Origin: Galbibacter orientalis DSM 19592
GTDB taxonomy: Bacteria; Bacteroidota; Bacteroidia; Flavobacteriales; Flavobacteriaceae
Direction: 5' to 3'
Assembly: GCF_000260115.1 (NCBI RefSeq)
Contig: NZ_JH651379.1
Span: 2,459,466-2,523,465, forward strand
Length of the DNA: 64,000 nucleotides
Made by a program: the position numbers and the translations under genes. Shown here one piece after another: positions 55,340 to 64,000 of the stretch. Every line of letters begins with the position of its first letter. Position 1 is the stretch's first letter. Under the pieces are notes generated by a model that made no database searches, was not told the DNA's origin, and saw only the letters and a list, made by a program, of their open reading frames with translations.

Positions 55340-55909
55340 TTATTCTACAACAACTTCGGCATTGTTTCCATTTCCGCAAACCAACTCCACTTCTGTTGTT
55401 TTTGGCAACTGATGTCCTGGTAAAATATTCTCCCCTTCATAACGTACATAATACACCATATCTTTACCAATTTCATTGATGTAAGAAACTTTTCCCACAT
55501 TAAGACCAACAGCTTTAAGCATAGACTCTGCATTACGTTTGGTTACTTGTATAACATTGGGAACACTTACTTTTCTATAACCAGAGGGATTTATGGTTAA
55601 ATAGATTTTCCTCCCTTCCTTCACCTCATTATTTGCTTTCGGACTTTGTTCAATAACCGAAAATCGAGGATAATCTGGATTGTAATTAGTAGAATCTAAC
55701 ACTGCGTAATTTAAATTTGCTTTGTCCACAATTTCTTCTACTTCTCTCAAAGATTTTTTAGATAAATCTGGCACCAATACAAACTCTCCATGGTTGGTGG
55801 TTATTTTTAAATACTGAAGTGTTAATATTACTAAAACAACGATTGCTAAAACAGCCAATCCTATTTGTTTTAAAAAAGTCTTACTTGTTATAAATTTTAT
55901 AAAGCTCAT
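55340..55909 (-). CDS. PASTA domain membrane protein
   Basis: 189 aa. One membrane helix (about residues 14-32) is followed by two or more PASTA repeats: VPDLSKKSLREVEEIVDKANL (near 45-65), then VPNVIQVTKRNAESMLKAVGLNVG (near 120-145). PASTA units bind peptidoglycan-like structures. Without a kinase domain it may sense or anchor the wall. It is co-transcribed with the RluA gene, divergent from ddl, a pairing common in flavobacteria. Confidence 0.88.
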   Translation of the reverse strand: MSFIKFITSKTFLKQIGLAVLAIVVLVILTLQYLKITTNHGEFVLVPDLSKKSLREVEEIVDKANLNYAVLDSTNYNPDYPRFSVIEQSPKANNEVKEGRKIYLTINPSGYRKVSVPNVIQVTKRNAESMLKAVGLNVGKVSYINEIGKDMVYYVRYEGENILPGHQLPKTTEVELVCGNGNNAEVVVE

Positions 55910-56006
55910 GGTTTTTTATTATTCAGCAAAGATATAAAAACTAGACACCTAATTTTATTTCTATTTGTATTTAGGTTTAAAGTATTTTTTTGATTGAAAT
56001 TATTAA

Positions 56007-56014
56007 TACTTTTG
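56007..56014 (+). promoter_or_regulatory. -7 promoter element before ddl
   Basis: TACTTTTG fits TAnnTTTG, 34 nt before the ddl ATG at 56048. The -33 box is unclear (TTTG at 55989-55992 is only 14 nt away). It lies inside the frame that would start at 55994, supporting 56048 as the real start. Confidence 0.5.
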
Positions 56015-56047
56015 AATAACGTTAAATTCCCTTTTATAATATTTAAA

Positions 56048-57025
56048 ATGAAGAAAAATATAGGTGTAGTTATGGGGGGGTACTCTTCTGAGTACCAAAT
56101 TTCCTTAAAAAGCGGTGATGTAGTCTGTAAACATTTAGACCCTGAAAAATATAATGTATATAGAATCCATATATTAAAAAACAAATGGGTTTATGTTGCT
56201 GAAGATGGGACGGAAACCCCAATTAACAGAGGAAATTTCACCATTACATCAGAAGGAAACACAATTAAATTTGATTGTATTTTTAATGCCATACATGGAA
56301 CTCCAGGAGAAGATGGATACTTACAAGGTTATTTAGAACTCTTGGAAATTCCACATACTTCTTGCCCAATGTATCAAGCAGGGCTTACTTTTAATAAACG
56401 GGATTGCTTGGCTGCATTAAAACCTTTTGGAATAAAATGTGCATCTTCCTATTATATAAACAAAGGGCAACCTATTAATGAAGATGAAATTATAGCAAAA
56501 GTTGGACTTCCTTGTTTTGTAAAAGCAAACAAAGCAGGTTCTAGCTTTGGAGTTTCAAAAGTGCATACTAAAGAAAATTTAACGGCGGCTATTGAAGTTT
56601 CTTTCAAAGAAGATGACGAAATTATTATCGAGTCTTTTCTAGATGGAACAGAAGTTTCTGTTGGTGTTATTACCTATAAAGGAGAAGTAACTGTTTTACC
56701 TATTACTGAGATTGTTTCTGAAAACGATTTCTTTGATTATGAAGCAAAATACCAAGGAAAATCTCAAGAAATTACGCCTGCACGAATTAGTGATGAAATG
56801 ACACAAAAGGTTACAGAAGTTGCTAAAAAAGTATACAATACACTAAAAATGAAAGGTTTTAGTCGCAGTGAATATATATTTGTTGACGGAGAACCCTATC
56901 TTTTAGAAGTAAATACCATTCCTGGAATGACCACCGAAAGTATTTTACCACAGCAAGCTGCAAAAGCTGGAATTTCTCTAAATGAGTTATTCAACAATGC
57001 AATTGAGGAGGCGTTTAAAGCATAA
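56048..57025 (+). CDS. ddl: D-alanine--D-alanine ligase
   Basis: Makes D-Ala-D-Ala for peptidoglycan, 325 aa from the ATG at 56048 (NIGVVMGGYSSEYQ). An earlier TTG at 55994 would place the promoter within the gene. It has HGTPGEDGYLQGYLE, the ATP-grasp region PCFVKANKAGSSFGVSKV, and LLEVNTIPGMTTES with the metal-binding Glu and Asn. It is divergent from the PASTA gene and followed by the hairpin at 57053. Confidence 0.96.
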   Translation: MKKNIGVVMGGYSSEYQISLKSGDVVCKHLDPEKYNVYRIHILKNKWVYVAEDGTETPINRGNFTITSEGNTIKFDCIFNAIHGTPGEDGYLQGYLELLEIPHTSCPMYQAGLTFNKRDCLAALKPFGIKCASSYYINKGQPINEDEIIAKVGLPCFVKANKAGSSFGVSKVHTKENLTAAIEVSFKEDDEIIIESFLDGTEVSVGVITYKGEVTVLPITEIVSENDFFDYEAKYQGKSQEITPARISDEMTQKVTEVAKKVYNTLKMKGFSRSEYIFVDGEPYLLEVNTIPGMTTESILPQQAAKAGISLNELFNNAIEEAFKA

Positions 57026-57052
57026 AGAGAATTCTTAAAATAACTAATCTAT

Positions 57053-57083
57053 AATCCCGACTACTTATAATAGAGTCGGGATT
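57053..57083 (+). terminator. weak terminator or hairpin after ddl
   Basis: Perfect 10-bp stem AATCCCGACT/AGTCGGGATT with an 11-nt loop, then only A/T-rich sequence without a T run. It lies 28 nt after the ddl stop. Confidence 0.6.
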
Positions 57084-57187
57084 AAAATTATCTCCTCTCC
57101 ACTTTTCTGTTTTATTTTAACAGTTATTCCAAAATCAATTTCCCTATATTTACATAGCTATTACTCAATTTTTGTAAAAACATTGCG

Positions 57188-57643
57188 ATGCGAAGAGCTA
57201 TTTTCCCAGGGTCTTTTGACCCAATAACATTAGGTCACTACGATATTATTACACGTGGAATTACCCTTTTTGACGAATTGGTTATTGCCATTGGTATAAA
57301 TGCTGAAAAAAATTATATGTTCACTCTAGAAGAAAGAAAGCATTTTATTGAAGAGGCTTTTAGGAATCAGCCAAGAATAAAAGTAATGACATACGAAGGC
57401 TTAACAGTTGATTTCTGCAAAAAAATTGATGCGCAATTTATTTTGCGTGGATTGAGAAATCCAGCAGATTTTGAATTTGAAAAAGCCATTGCACATACAA
57501 ATCGAAAATTATCTGAAATTGAAACTGTATTTTTATTAACTTCCTCTGGAAAAAGTTACATTTCTTCTTCTATTGTAAGAGATGTAATAAGGAATAATGG
57601 AGATTATACTGGCTTAGTTCCAGAAACCGTTAGAGTGAAATAA
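57188..57643 (+). CDS. coaD: phosphopantetheine adenylyltransferase
   Basis: Fourth step of coenzyme A synthesis, 151 aa. It has FPGSFDPITLGHYDII (the nucleotidyltransferase HxGH-type region, here GHYD), GINAEKNYMFTLEERKHFI, RGLRNPADFEFEKAIAHTNRKL and SGKSYISSSIVRDVIRN, all as in CoaD. It is followed by the histidine kinase gene 47 nt downstream. Confidence 0.96.
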   Translation: MRRAIFPGSFDPITLGHYDIITRGITLFDELVIAIGINAEKNYMFTLEERKHFIEEAFRNQPRIKVMTYEGLTVDFCKKIDAQFILRGLRNPADFEFEKAIAHTNRKLSEIETVFLLTSSGKSYISSSIVRDVIRNNGDYTGLVPETVRVK

Positions 57644-57690
57644 TTTACACCCAACAATAAATCCCCTAAATAACCCTACTATTTAAATTT

Positions 57691-59913
57691 ATGACGAACC
57701 TACTTACCATGGAACAATGTCCAGCCCCAATGGCCTTGTTCGATAAAAAGCTTTGCTTACTAACAGCATCCAATGCTTGGTATGACTTCTTTTCAATCTC
57801 AAAAGAAAGTATTGATAAAAAATTGTTTTTTGAGATACTTCAGAAAAAAAGTTCCTCTTTAAGCAATGCACTTCTATATGCTCAAAACACCTCTGAAATA
57901 ATTGAGAGCGAAGATTTTTTTTACAAATCTCAAAATATAGCGGTATGGTTTCTGTATAAAATTCAAGCTTCTGAAGATGGTTTTTTAGTGTATTTAGAAG
58001 ACATTTCAGCAAAAAAAGAAAATGAAAAAAATAAAATTTTTCTAGCACAAACAAGTACAGTTGCATGTATAGGAACTTGGTTTTTTGATGTTGAAAATGA
58101 TATCCTAGAATGGTCTCCAATTACAAGAGAAATTTTTGAAGTTCCGTCCAATTTTATTCCAACAATAGAAAAAACTTTTAGCTTTTTTAAAGAAGGAATT
58201 CATATAGAAAAGGTTATTAACAGTATTAATAACGCAATAGAAAAGGGCACTTCATTTGATTACGAAGTATTAATAATTACTCAAAAAGAGAATGAAAAAT
58301 GGGTGCGTTTTCGTGGAGATATTGAGCAAGAAAATGGACATACAAAAAAGATTTATGGAACCTTAAAAGATATAGATCACAAAAAAAATACGGAACTTCA
58401 ATTAGCGCTCAAAGAGAAACAAATAAAAAGTACCAAAAGAGCCCTATCAGAAAATAAACAGGTTTTTAAAAGTATTTTTAATTCTACTTTTCAATTTACA
58501 GGCTTTTTAAATATAAAAGGAAGACTTATAGATATTAATGAACCTGCATTAAGTTTTGGAGGTTTACAATCTGAAGACGTTATAAATAAATATTTCTGGG
58601 ACACTTATTGGTGGAAAAGTTCTGATAAAGAACAGAAGAAACTGAAGAGAAACTTCAAAAAAGCGGCAAAAGGAGAATTTATAAGGTATGAAGCCAAAGT
58701 TCTAGATAAAAATAAAGAAACTGTTTATGTAGATTTTTCATTGAAACCTGTTTTTGATGAAAAAAAACGAGTAAACTTCTTAATTGCTGAAGGAAGAATT
58801 ATCCAAGAAATGGTGGAAGCTAGAAAAAAACTTAAAGAAAGTGAAAAGCTCCATAAAACGCTATTAGAACTCTCCCCAACAGGACTCGTGCTAAATGATG
58901 CCTTATCTGGAGAATTTCTAGACATGAATAACTCTTTTAAAAACAGTACGGGTTACACAACTCAAGAACTTTTAAAAATGACCCACCTCGATGTGGTTCC
59001 AAAAGATGAAAAAAACAAAGAACTTCGAGCTTTAAAAGAGGTATTAAACAATGGAAAATATGGCCCTTATGAGGGGCATTATCTAAATAAAAATAACGAA
59101 TTAGTTCCTACTTTAAATACCCGAGTTTTAATTACCAATTCTTCTGGAAGGAAGCTTATCTGGTCTGTAATTCAAGATATTACACATATCAAAAAAAAAG
59201 AGGAAGAACTTCTGGAGGTTATTAATGTAGCAAGTGAACAAAACAATAGACTCCTAAATTTTGCCCATATTGTTTCTCACAACCTACGTTCTCACGCTTC
59301 AAATTTCTCTATGTTAATAGAGCTTTTAGGAGTAGAAGAAGACGTTTTCAAAAAGGTGGAAATTATAGAGATGCTAAACTCTGCTTCTAGCAATATGTTA
59401 GAGACTATAGCTAACCTCAACGAGATTATTGCTATTAATACTAACTTGAATATTAAAACAGAAACTGTAAATTTAAAAGAAGAAATTGACGAAGCTTTTA
59501 CAAATATTAGCGAACTCATAAAAGGAACATTTACAGAAGTAGAAAATAATATTCCAGAAAATGTTAATATAAATGTTGTTAAAGCATATTTAGAGAGCAT
59601 TTTATTGAATATCTTCACTAATGCAATTAAGTACAAGGCTCCAAAAAGATATCCTAAAATTACAATAAATTGCGAACACGTAAAAGGTTTTACAATTTTA
59701 AGCGTTACAGATAATGGTTTAGGGATAGATTTAGAAAAACACGGTCATAAACTCTTTGGAATGTATAAAACTTTTCATGGAAATAGAGATGCTCGTGGAA
59801 TAGGTCTCTTTATCACTAAAAATCAAATTGAAGCCATGAAAGGTAAAATTGAAGCCGAAAGCGAACTTGATAAAGGAACAACATTTAAAATATACTTCAA
59901 TGAAAACTATTAA
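57691..59913 (+). CDS. cytosolic PAS-domain sensor histidine kinase
   Basis: 740 aa without membrane helices. At least three PAS-like units are visible: near residues 130-230 (IGTWFFDVENDILEWSP), 255-365 (FNSTFQFTGFLNIKGRLIDIN) and 385-495 (SPTGLVLNDALSGEFLDMNNSF). The phospho-His is in VSHNLRSHASNF, followed by the catalytic domain with NAIKYKAPKRYP (N box), DNGLGID, and GIGLFITKNQIEAM. The RSH box after the phospho-His is typical of Bacteroidota kinases. It overlaps the response regulator by 14 nt, so the pair is one unit; the signal is unknown. Confidence 0.92.
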   Translation: MTNLLTMEQCPAPMALFDKKLCLLTASNAWYDFFSISKESIDKKLFFEILQKKSSSLSNALLYAQNTSEIIESEDFFYKSQNIAVWFLYKIQASEDGFLVYLEDISAKKENEKNKIFLAQTSTVACIGTWFFDVENDILEWSPITREIFEVPSNFIPTIEKTFSFFKEGIHIEKVINSINNAIEKGTSFDYEVLIITQKENEKWVRFRGDIEQENGHTKKIYGTLKDIDHKKNTELQLALKEKQIKSTKRALSENKQVFKSIFNSTFQFTGFLNIKGRLIDINEPALSFGGLQSEDVINKYFWDTYWWKSSDKEQKKLKRNFKKAAKGEFIRYEAKVLDKNKETVYVDFSLKPVFDEKKRVNFLIAEGRIIQEMVEARKKLKESEKLHKTLLELSPTGLVLNDALSGEFLDMNNSFKNSTGYTTQELLKMTHLDVVPKDEKNKELRALKEVLNNGKYGPYEGHYLNKNNELVPTLNTRVLITNSSGRKLIWSVIQDITHIKKKEEELLEVINVASEQNNRLLNFAHIVSHNLRSHASNFSMLIELLGVEEDVFKKVEIIEMLNSASSNMLETIANLNEIIAINTNLNIKTETVNLKEEIDEAFTNISELIKGTFTEVENNIPENVNINVVKAYLESILLNIFTNAIKYKAPKRYPKITINCEHVKGFTILSVTDNGLGIDLEKHGHKLFGMYKTFHGNRDARGIGLFITKNQIEAMKGKIEAESELDKGTTFKIYFNENY

Positions 59914-60304
59914 TGCCATTTGTTTAATCGACGATGATCCGATTACAATCTTCAGCGTTAAAAAACTCATAGAGGTAACCAAGATTACGCAGCAAGTAAT
60001 TTCGTTTAACAACGGAATCGAAGCACTAGATTATTATAAAAATACGAGTACAGAATTATTCCCTACGCTTATTTTACTAGATTTAAATATGCCTATTATT
60101 GATGGATGGGAATTTATTGATGCTTTTAGCAAACTAGAAATTAGCAAAAAAACATTCATCTACATTTTAACCTCTTCCATTAATCCAGAAGACATTAAAA
60201 AAGTAGATGAATACGATAAGAAACACCCTTTTTCTATCAAGCATTTAATTAAACCAGTTACTAAAGAAAAATTAAACGAATTGGCTATATCTATATGTAA
60301 TTAG
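59900..60304 (+). CDS. single-domain response regulator (CheY-like)
   Basis: 134 aa from the ATG at 59900 (TINAICLIDDDPITIF). An earlier ATG at 59849 in this frame would give a non-homologous N-terminus. It has the acidic pair LIDDD, the phospho-Asp in LILLDLNMPIIDGW, and the conserved Lys in LIKPVTKEK. It has no output domain, so it acts by protein-protein contact or as a phosphate sink for the kinase. It overlaps the kinase gene by 14 nt, giving translational coupling. Confidence 0.92.
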   Translation: MKTINAICLIDDDPITIFSVKKLIEVTKITQQVISFNNGIEALDYYKNTSTELFPTLILLDLNMPIIDGWEFIDAFSKLEISKKTFIYILTSSINPEDIKKVDEYDKKHPFSIKHLIKPVTKEKLNELAISICN

Positions 60305-60333
60305 CAAGGGTTTAAATATATGTTTGTATGATT

Positions 60334-62007
60334 TTACTCCTCTTCAATAAGTTTATATTCTGAAAGCGACTTCGGAAATTTCTCTGGATTTGCTGCTAAA
60401 TGATACCTCGGATCGTTTACAGCAACCACTATTACCTCTCTAAATTTAGGAGACGATTTATACAAGAGTGCTTTACAATCTTCACTTAAATGCTTCAGTT
60501 TTATTGTCTTTCCTGCTGCTTCATATTTTTCAACAATATTATAAATTGCCTCAATAGCAGAATGGTCGCTTACTCTAGATTCTACAAAATCAATTTCGAT
60601 GTTATCAGGATCGCCTTTAACATCAAATTTTTCATTAAAAGCAGCAATTGATCCGAAGAATAAAGGTCCCCAGATTTCATATACTTTAGTTCCGTCATCT
60701 TTAAAACGCTTACGAGCTCTAATTTTCTTGGCATTTTCCCAAGCAAATACTAAAGCAGAGATAATTACACCTACAAATACTGCAATTGCCAAATCGTAAA
60801 TAACAGTAACAGCAGACACTATTACTAAAACAATAGCATCAGATTTTGGTATTTTTCTAATAATTCTAAAGCTAGACCATGCAAAAGTTTCAATTACCAT
60901 CATAATCATTACTCCTACCAAAGCTGCAATTGGCACTTGTTCAATATATTTATCTGTAAACAATATAAAAGTTAATAATGTCAATGCCATCATTACTCCA
61001 GACAAGCGTCCTCTTCCTCCAGCATTAATATTAATAACAGTTTGTCCAATCATACCGCAACCTCCAGTTCCACCAAAAAGTCCGCTAAGCATATTACCTG
61101 CTCCTTGCGCTATACATTCTCTATTTCCATTCCCTCGTGTCTCGGTTAATTCGTCCACCAAATTCATCGTCATCAGAGACTCTATTAAACCTACACAAGC
61201 CGCTAAAAATGCATATGGAAGTATAAAACTAAGCGTATCTAAATTAAACGGAAGATTTTGCCATAATTCCATATTTGGCGTAGGCAATTCTCCTTTTAAT
61301 CCAGTTCCACCACCTTCTATAATATAAGAACCTACTGTACTTACATCCATTCCACTAACCACCACAATAGCAGTTGTTATTAAAATAGCCGTTAAAGATG
61401 CTGGTATTTTTTTTGTAATTCTAGGTAACAACCAAATAACTCCCATGGTGAGTAAAACAAGCCCAATCATAGTATACAATTCAGTTCCTTCCATTGGAAT
61501 ATTGATGTATTTTTTAACGCCTTCTGCTGTTACTTCAAGCTTTTTATGCGTAAACATTTTTACCTGTGCTATAAAAATAACAATAGCCAAGCCGTTTACA
61601 AACCCCATCATTACAGGGTGAGGAATTAATCGTACAAACCTTCCTAGCTTAAAAATTCCTGCAACAACTTGAAAAACTCCCATCATAACCACGGCAGCTA
61701 GCAAGTAGTAGTACCCCATATTTTCAACGGGTACATCAAACATCATCCCTTTTGTATGTCCTTCAGAAATCATAGTAACAAAAATAACTGCTACCGCTCC
61801 TGCAGCTCCAGAAATCAATCCTGGTCTTCCTCCAAAAATAGCTGTAATTAGTCCGATTATAAAAGCCCCCGAAAGTGCTACCAATGGATCTATTTGCGCA
61901 ACAAAAGCAAATGCTACAACTTCTGGAATCATGGCTAAAGAAACCGTGATTCCCGCTAAAACATCGTCCTTTGCATTTGGAACTATCTTTCTAATAAACT
62001 CAGTCAT
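60334..62007 (-). CDS. SulP family anion transporter with STAS domain
   Basis: 557 aa, with about 12-14 membrane helices in the first 410 residues (DDVLAGITVSLAMIPEVVAFAFVAQIDPL, GAAGAVAVIFV, GGTGGCGMIGQTVININAGGRGRLSG) and a C-terminal STAS domain (about 440-540, DNIEIDFVESRVSDHSAIEAIYNI). SulP proteins move sulfate, bicarbonate or other anions; here the substrate cannot be determined. It is convergent with the response regulator and divergent from the M14 gene. Confidence 0.92.
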   Translation of the reverse strand: MTEFIRKIVPNAKDDVLAGITVSLAMIPEVVAFAFVAQIDPLVALSGAFIIGLITAIFGGRPGLISGAAGAVAVIFVTMISEGHTKGMMFDVPVENMGYYYLLAAVVMMGVFQVVAGIFKLGRFVRLIPHPVMMGFVNGLAIVIFIAQVKMFTHKKLEVTAEGVKKYINIPMEGTELYTMIGLVLLTMGVIWLLPRITKKIPASLTAILITTAIVVVSGMDVSTVGSYIIEGGGTGLKGELPTPNMELWQNLPFNLDTLSFILPYAFLAACVGLIESLMTMNLVDELTETRGNGNRECIAQGAGNMLSGLFGGTGGCGMIGQTVININAGGRGRLSGVMMALTLLTFILFTDKYIEQVPIAALVGVMIMMVIETFAWSSFRIIRKIPKSDAIVLVIVSAVTVIYDLAIAVFVGVIISALVFAWENAKKIRARKRFKDDGTKVYEIWGPLFFGSIAAFNEKFDVKGDPDNIEIDFVESRVSDHSAIEAIYNIVEKYEAAGKTIKLKHLSEDCKALLYKSSPKFREVIVVAVNDPRYHLAANPEKFPKSLSEYKLIEEE

Positions 62008-62178
62008 AATACTATATTCTTCTTAGTAGGGTTAAAAAAGTCACTTCTCTATTTATGAGGATGTTAACTTTTAAAGAGTGCAAAACTACTCCAAATTTTC
62101 AGTTAGACAAATAGATCACACTACTATATTGTTATAGAATTCATATTTTTGTTTCACCTAATTCGTAAAAAAAGCCTC

Positions 62179-63918
62179 ATGAAAAAAATATCGGTCATTT
62201 TAATTATTCTAATCTCTTTTATAAAACTACAAGCCCAAAAAACCGATTTTACTACAGAGTTTGAAAAATCCAGAGGAAAAGCTACAGCTACTTATAACGA
62301 AACTATTTCCTATTTTACAGATTTAGCAAAAACATATCCTTCAATTAAAATAATAGAAGAAGGACTTACAGATAGCGGAAAGAATTTACATCTAGTCCTT
62401 TTAAATCCTGATGAAAACTTTAATATAAAAGACATTAGAAAAAATAAAAGAATTCTTTTTATAAATAATGGAATTCATCCAGGTGAACCAGATGGAATTG
62501 ATGCTACCATGATGCTTTACAGAGATATTGCTCAAGGCAAAATTAGTATCCCTAAGCATACCGTATTGGCTACAATTCCAATTTACAATATTGGAGGATC
62601 TTTAAATAGAAATAGCACTTCTAGAACTAATCAAAATGGCCCTTTAGCATACGGATTTAGAGGAAATGCAAGAAACTACGACCTCAACAGAGATTTTATA
62701 AAAAACGATACTAAAAATGCCCAAGCATTTGCCAAAATATATCACTACTTACAACCCGATGTTTTTATTGACAACCATGTAAGTAACGGTGCCGATTATC
62801 AATATATTTTAACTCATCTTTTTACGCAACACAACAAACTAGGAGGAGAAGCCGGTACATACCTACATGAGCAACTTATGCCAGAAATGATTGCTTCTCT
62901 TAAAGAAAAGGATTACGACATTACTCCTTATGTAAATGTTTTTAATGAAGTTCCTGAAAAAGGATTTTCACAATTTCACGATGCTCCTCGGTATTCTACG
63001 GGCTACACTACCCTATGGAATACACTTGGAATGATGGTAGAAACGCATATGCTAAAAGACTATAAAAAAAGAGTTTACGGAACTTATGAATTGATGCGGA
63101 GCATGATTGAAGTTATCGAAAAAGATTATAAAAAAATTAAAGCAGTAAGAGAAGCTACCAGCAATTCTTTTTTAAATGCTGAAAGTTATGCGGTTAATTG
63201 GGAGGTAGATAAAAGCAAACACTCTACCCTAAATTTTAAAGGCTTTGAAGGCGAACGCATTCCAAGTGAAGTAACAGGATTAGAACGTTTAAAATATAAC
63301 CGAAATAAGCCTTTTACAAAAGAAGTTACTTATTATGATACGTTTAAAGCAACAAAAACTGTTCAGATTCCTGAAGCATATTTAGTTCCAAAAGCATGGA
63401 CCAAAGTGGTTGATTTATTAAAATTAAACAACGTTGTTTTAGATGAAATAAAAGATACTAAAGAATGGAATGTAGAAGTTTATCATATAGCAGATTTTTC
63501 TACAGTTGAGAGCCCGTATGAAGGTCATTACCTACACAAAAACACCTCTGTTACAAGAGAAAAAGAAACGCAACTTATTAACGCAGAAGATTATTATTTA
63601 ATTAGAACTCGTCAGAAAAGTATCCGTTATATTTTAGAGACCTTGGAGCCAGAAGCAGTAGATTCTTTTTTTAACTGGAATTTCTTTGATACTATTCTTC
63701 AGCAAAAAGAAGGTTTTTCGCCTTATGTTTGGGAAGACAAAGCACTAGAGTTTTTAAACAACAATCCAACTGTAAAAAAGGAATTTGAAGCTAAAAAAGT
63801 AGCCAACAAAGACTTTGCAAACAGTTGGTATGCGCAATTAGATTGGATCCATAAAAAATCTCCTAATTACGAAAAAGCACATTTAAGATATCCTATCTAT
63901 CGAGTATTTGAAAATTAG
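62179..63918 (+). CDS. M14 family zinc carboxypeptidase, exported
   Basis: 579 aa from the ATG at 62179, with a signal peptide (to about residue 20, LQAQ). An earlier frame start at 62149 lacks a reason. The zinc site is HPGEPDG (His and Glu) followed by IDNHVSNGADYQ (third ligand His), and the catalytic Glu is in MMVETHMLKDY. The C-terminal 200 residues are an extra region. It is related to the M14 group widespread in marine Bacteroidota, acting on peptides outside the inner membrane. Confidence 0.88.
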   Translation: MKKISVILIILISFIKLQAQKTDFTTEFEKSRGKATATYNETISYFTDLAKTYPSIKIIEEGLTDSGKNLHLVLLNPDENFNIKDIRKNKRILFINNGIHPGEPDGIDATMMLYRDIAQGKISIPKHTVLATIPIYNIGGSLNRNSTSRTNQNGPLAYGFRGNARNYDLNRDFIKNDTKNAQAFAKIYHYLQPDVFIDNHVSNGADYQYILTHLFTQHNKLGGEAGTYLHEQLMPEMIASLKEKDYDITPYVNVFNEVPEKGFSQFHDAPRYSTGYTTLWNTLGMMVETHMLKDYKKRVYGTYELMRSMIEVIEKDYKKIKAVREATSNSFLNAESYAVNWEVDKSKHSTLNFKGFEGERIPSEVTGLERLKYNRNKPFTKEVTYYDTFKATKTVQIPEAYLVPKAWTKVVDLLKLNNVVLDEIKDTKEWNVEVYHIADFSTVESPYEGHYLHKNTSVTREKETQLINAEDYYLIRTRQKSIRYILETLEPEAVDSFFNWNFFDTILQQKEGFSPYVWEDKALEFLNNNPTVKKEFEAKKVANKDFANSWYAQLDWIHKKSPNYEKAHLRYPIYRVFEN

Positions 63919-64000
63919 ATGTTGTTTCAAATATAATTCTGTATAAGTTTTTAAGGGGTTTCTGACTAAAACAATGTTTTTATATTTTCATAAGAATTTT
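63919..64000. other. 82-nt right edge, no feature seen
   Basis: After the M14 stop only A/T-rich sequence remains. No gene, repeat or terminator hairpin can be supported in this end. Confidence 0.6.

Noticed and set aside
57704-58151. Minus-strand open frames under the histidine kinase
   Set aside because: Antisense shadows; the plus-strand frame shows clear PAS and kinase domains.

Overview
The window is a piece of chromosome from a low-GC marine-type member of the Flavobacteriaceae (Bacteroidota). The gene content (GLPGLI protein, DUF1599, DUF2851, DUF3467, bTHX, BT_3928-type DoxX protein), the general lack of Shine-Dalgarno sequences, and promoters of the Bacteroidota type (TTTG about 19 nt before TAnnTTTG) all point there. 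Most of it is ordinary housekeeping DNA. There is no phage, CRISPR array or complete insertion sequence.

Layout. 1-6.4 kb: BT_3928-like membrane protein (cut by the left edge), DUF1599, folP, diadenylate cyclase dacA, an ABC exporter with truA, a repeat-rich gap and a phosphodiesterase. 6.4-10.4 kb: DUF4197 lipoprotein, a small secreted Cys peptide, a GLPGLI protein, and an HTTM membrane protein whose 3' end is joined to the last part of a TonB-dependent receptor. 10.4-25.8 kb, minus strand: the classic tRNA-Thr/Tyr/Gly/Thr-tuf-tRNA-Trp-secE-nusG-rplKAJL-rpoBC cluster, preceded by xerC and hpf. 25.8-37.2 kb, minus strand: an M50-like protease broken at a homopolymer, dispersed repeats, rpsU with an exceptional Shine-Dalgarno, an integron-like gene cassette, acyl-CoA dehydrogenase, a broken helix-hairpin-helix gene, an AGCS symporter with extra N-terminal domains, a K+ channel, DUF2851, and thiol proteins. 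37.3-39.1 kb: MarR-nitroreductase-YceI with two matching operators. 39.1-47 kb: the complete trp operon (trpEGDCFBA) behind a readable attenuator (leader peptide with three Trp codons, antiterminator and terminator). It contains a four-helix-bundle gene bounded by a perfect 23-bp inverted repeat. 47-52 kb: a TetR-controlled TolC/HlyD/MFS efflux operon. 52-64 kb: DNA glycosylase, bTHX, yaaA, rluA/PASTA, ddl, coaD, a PAS histidine kinase with response regulator, SulP transporter and M14 carboxypeptidase.

The most notable non-routine items are the trp attenuator with a dispersed repeat between it and trpE, the inverted-repeat-bounded gene inside the trp operon, the attC-like cassette downstream of the acyl-CoA dehydrogenase, a roughly 200-bp MITE-like repeat present twice, a roughly 125-bp intergenic repeat present three times (plus two diverged copies), the receptor/HTTM chimera, and the rpsU ribosome binding site. 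Three genes are disrupted by one-base homopolymer changes or truncation. Some of these could be sequencing errors.
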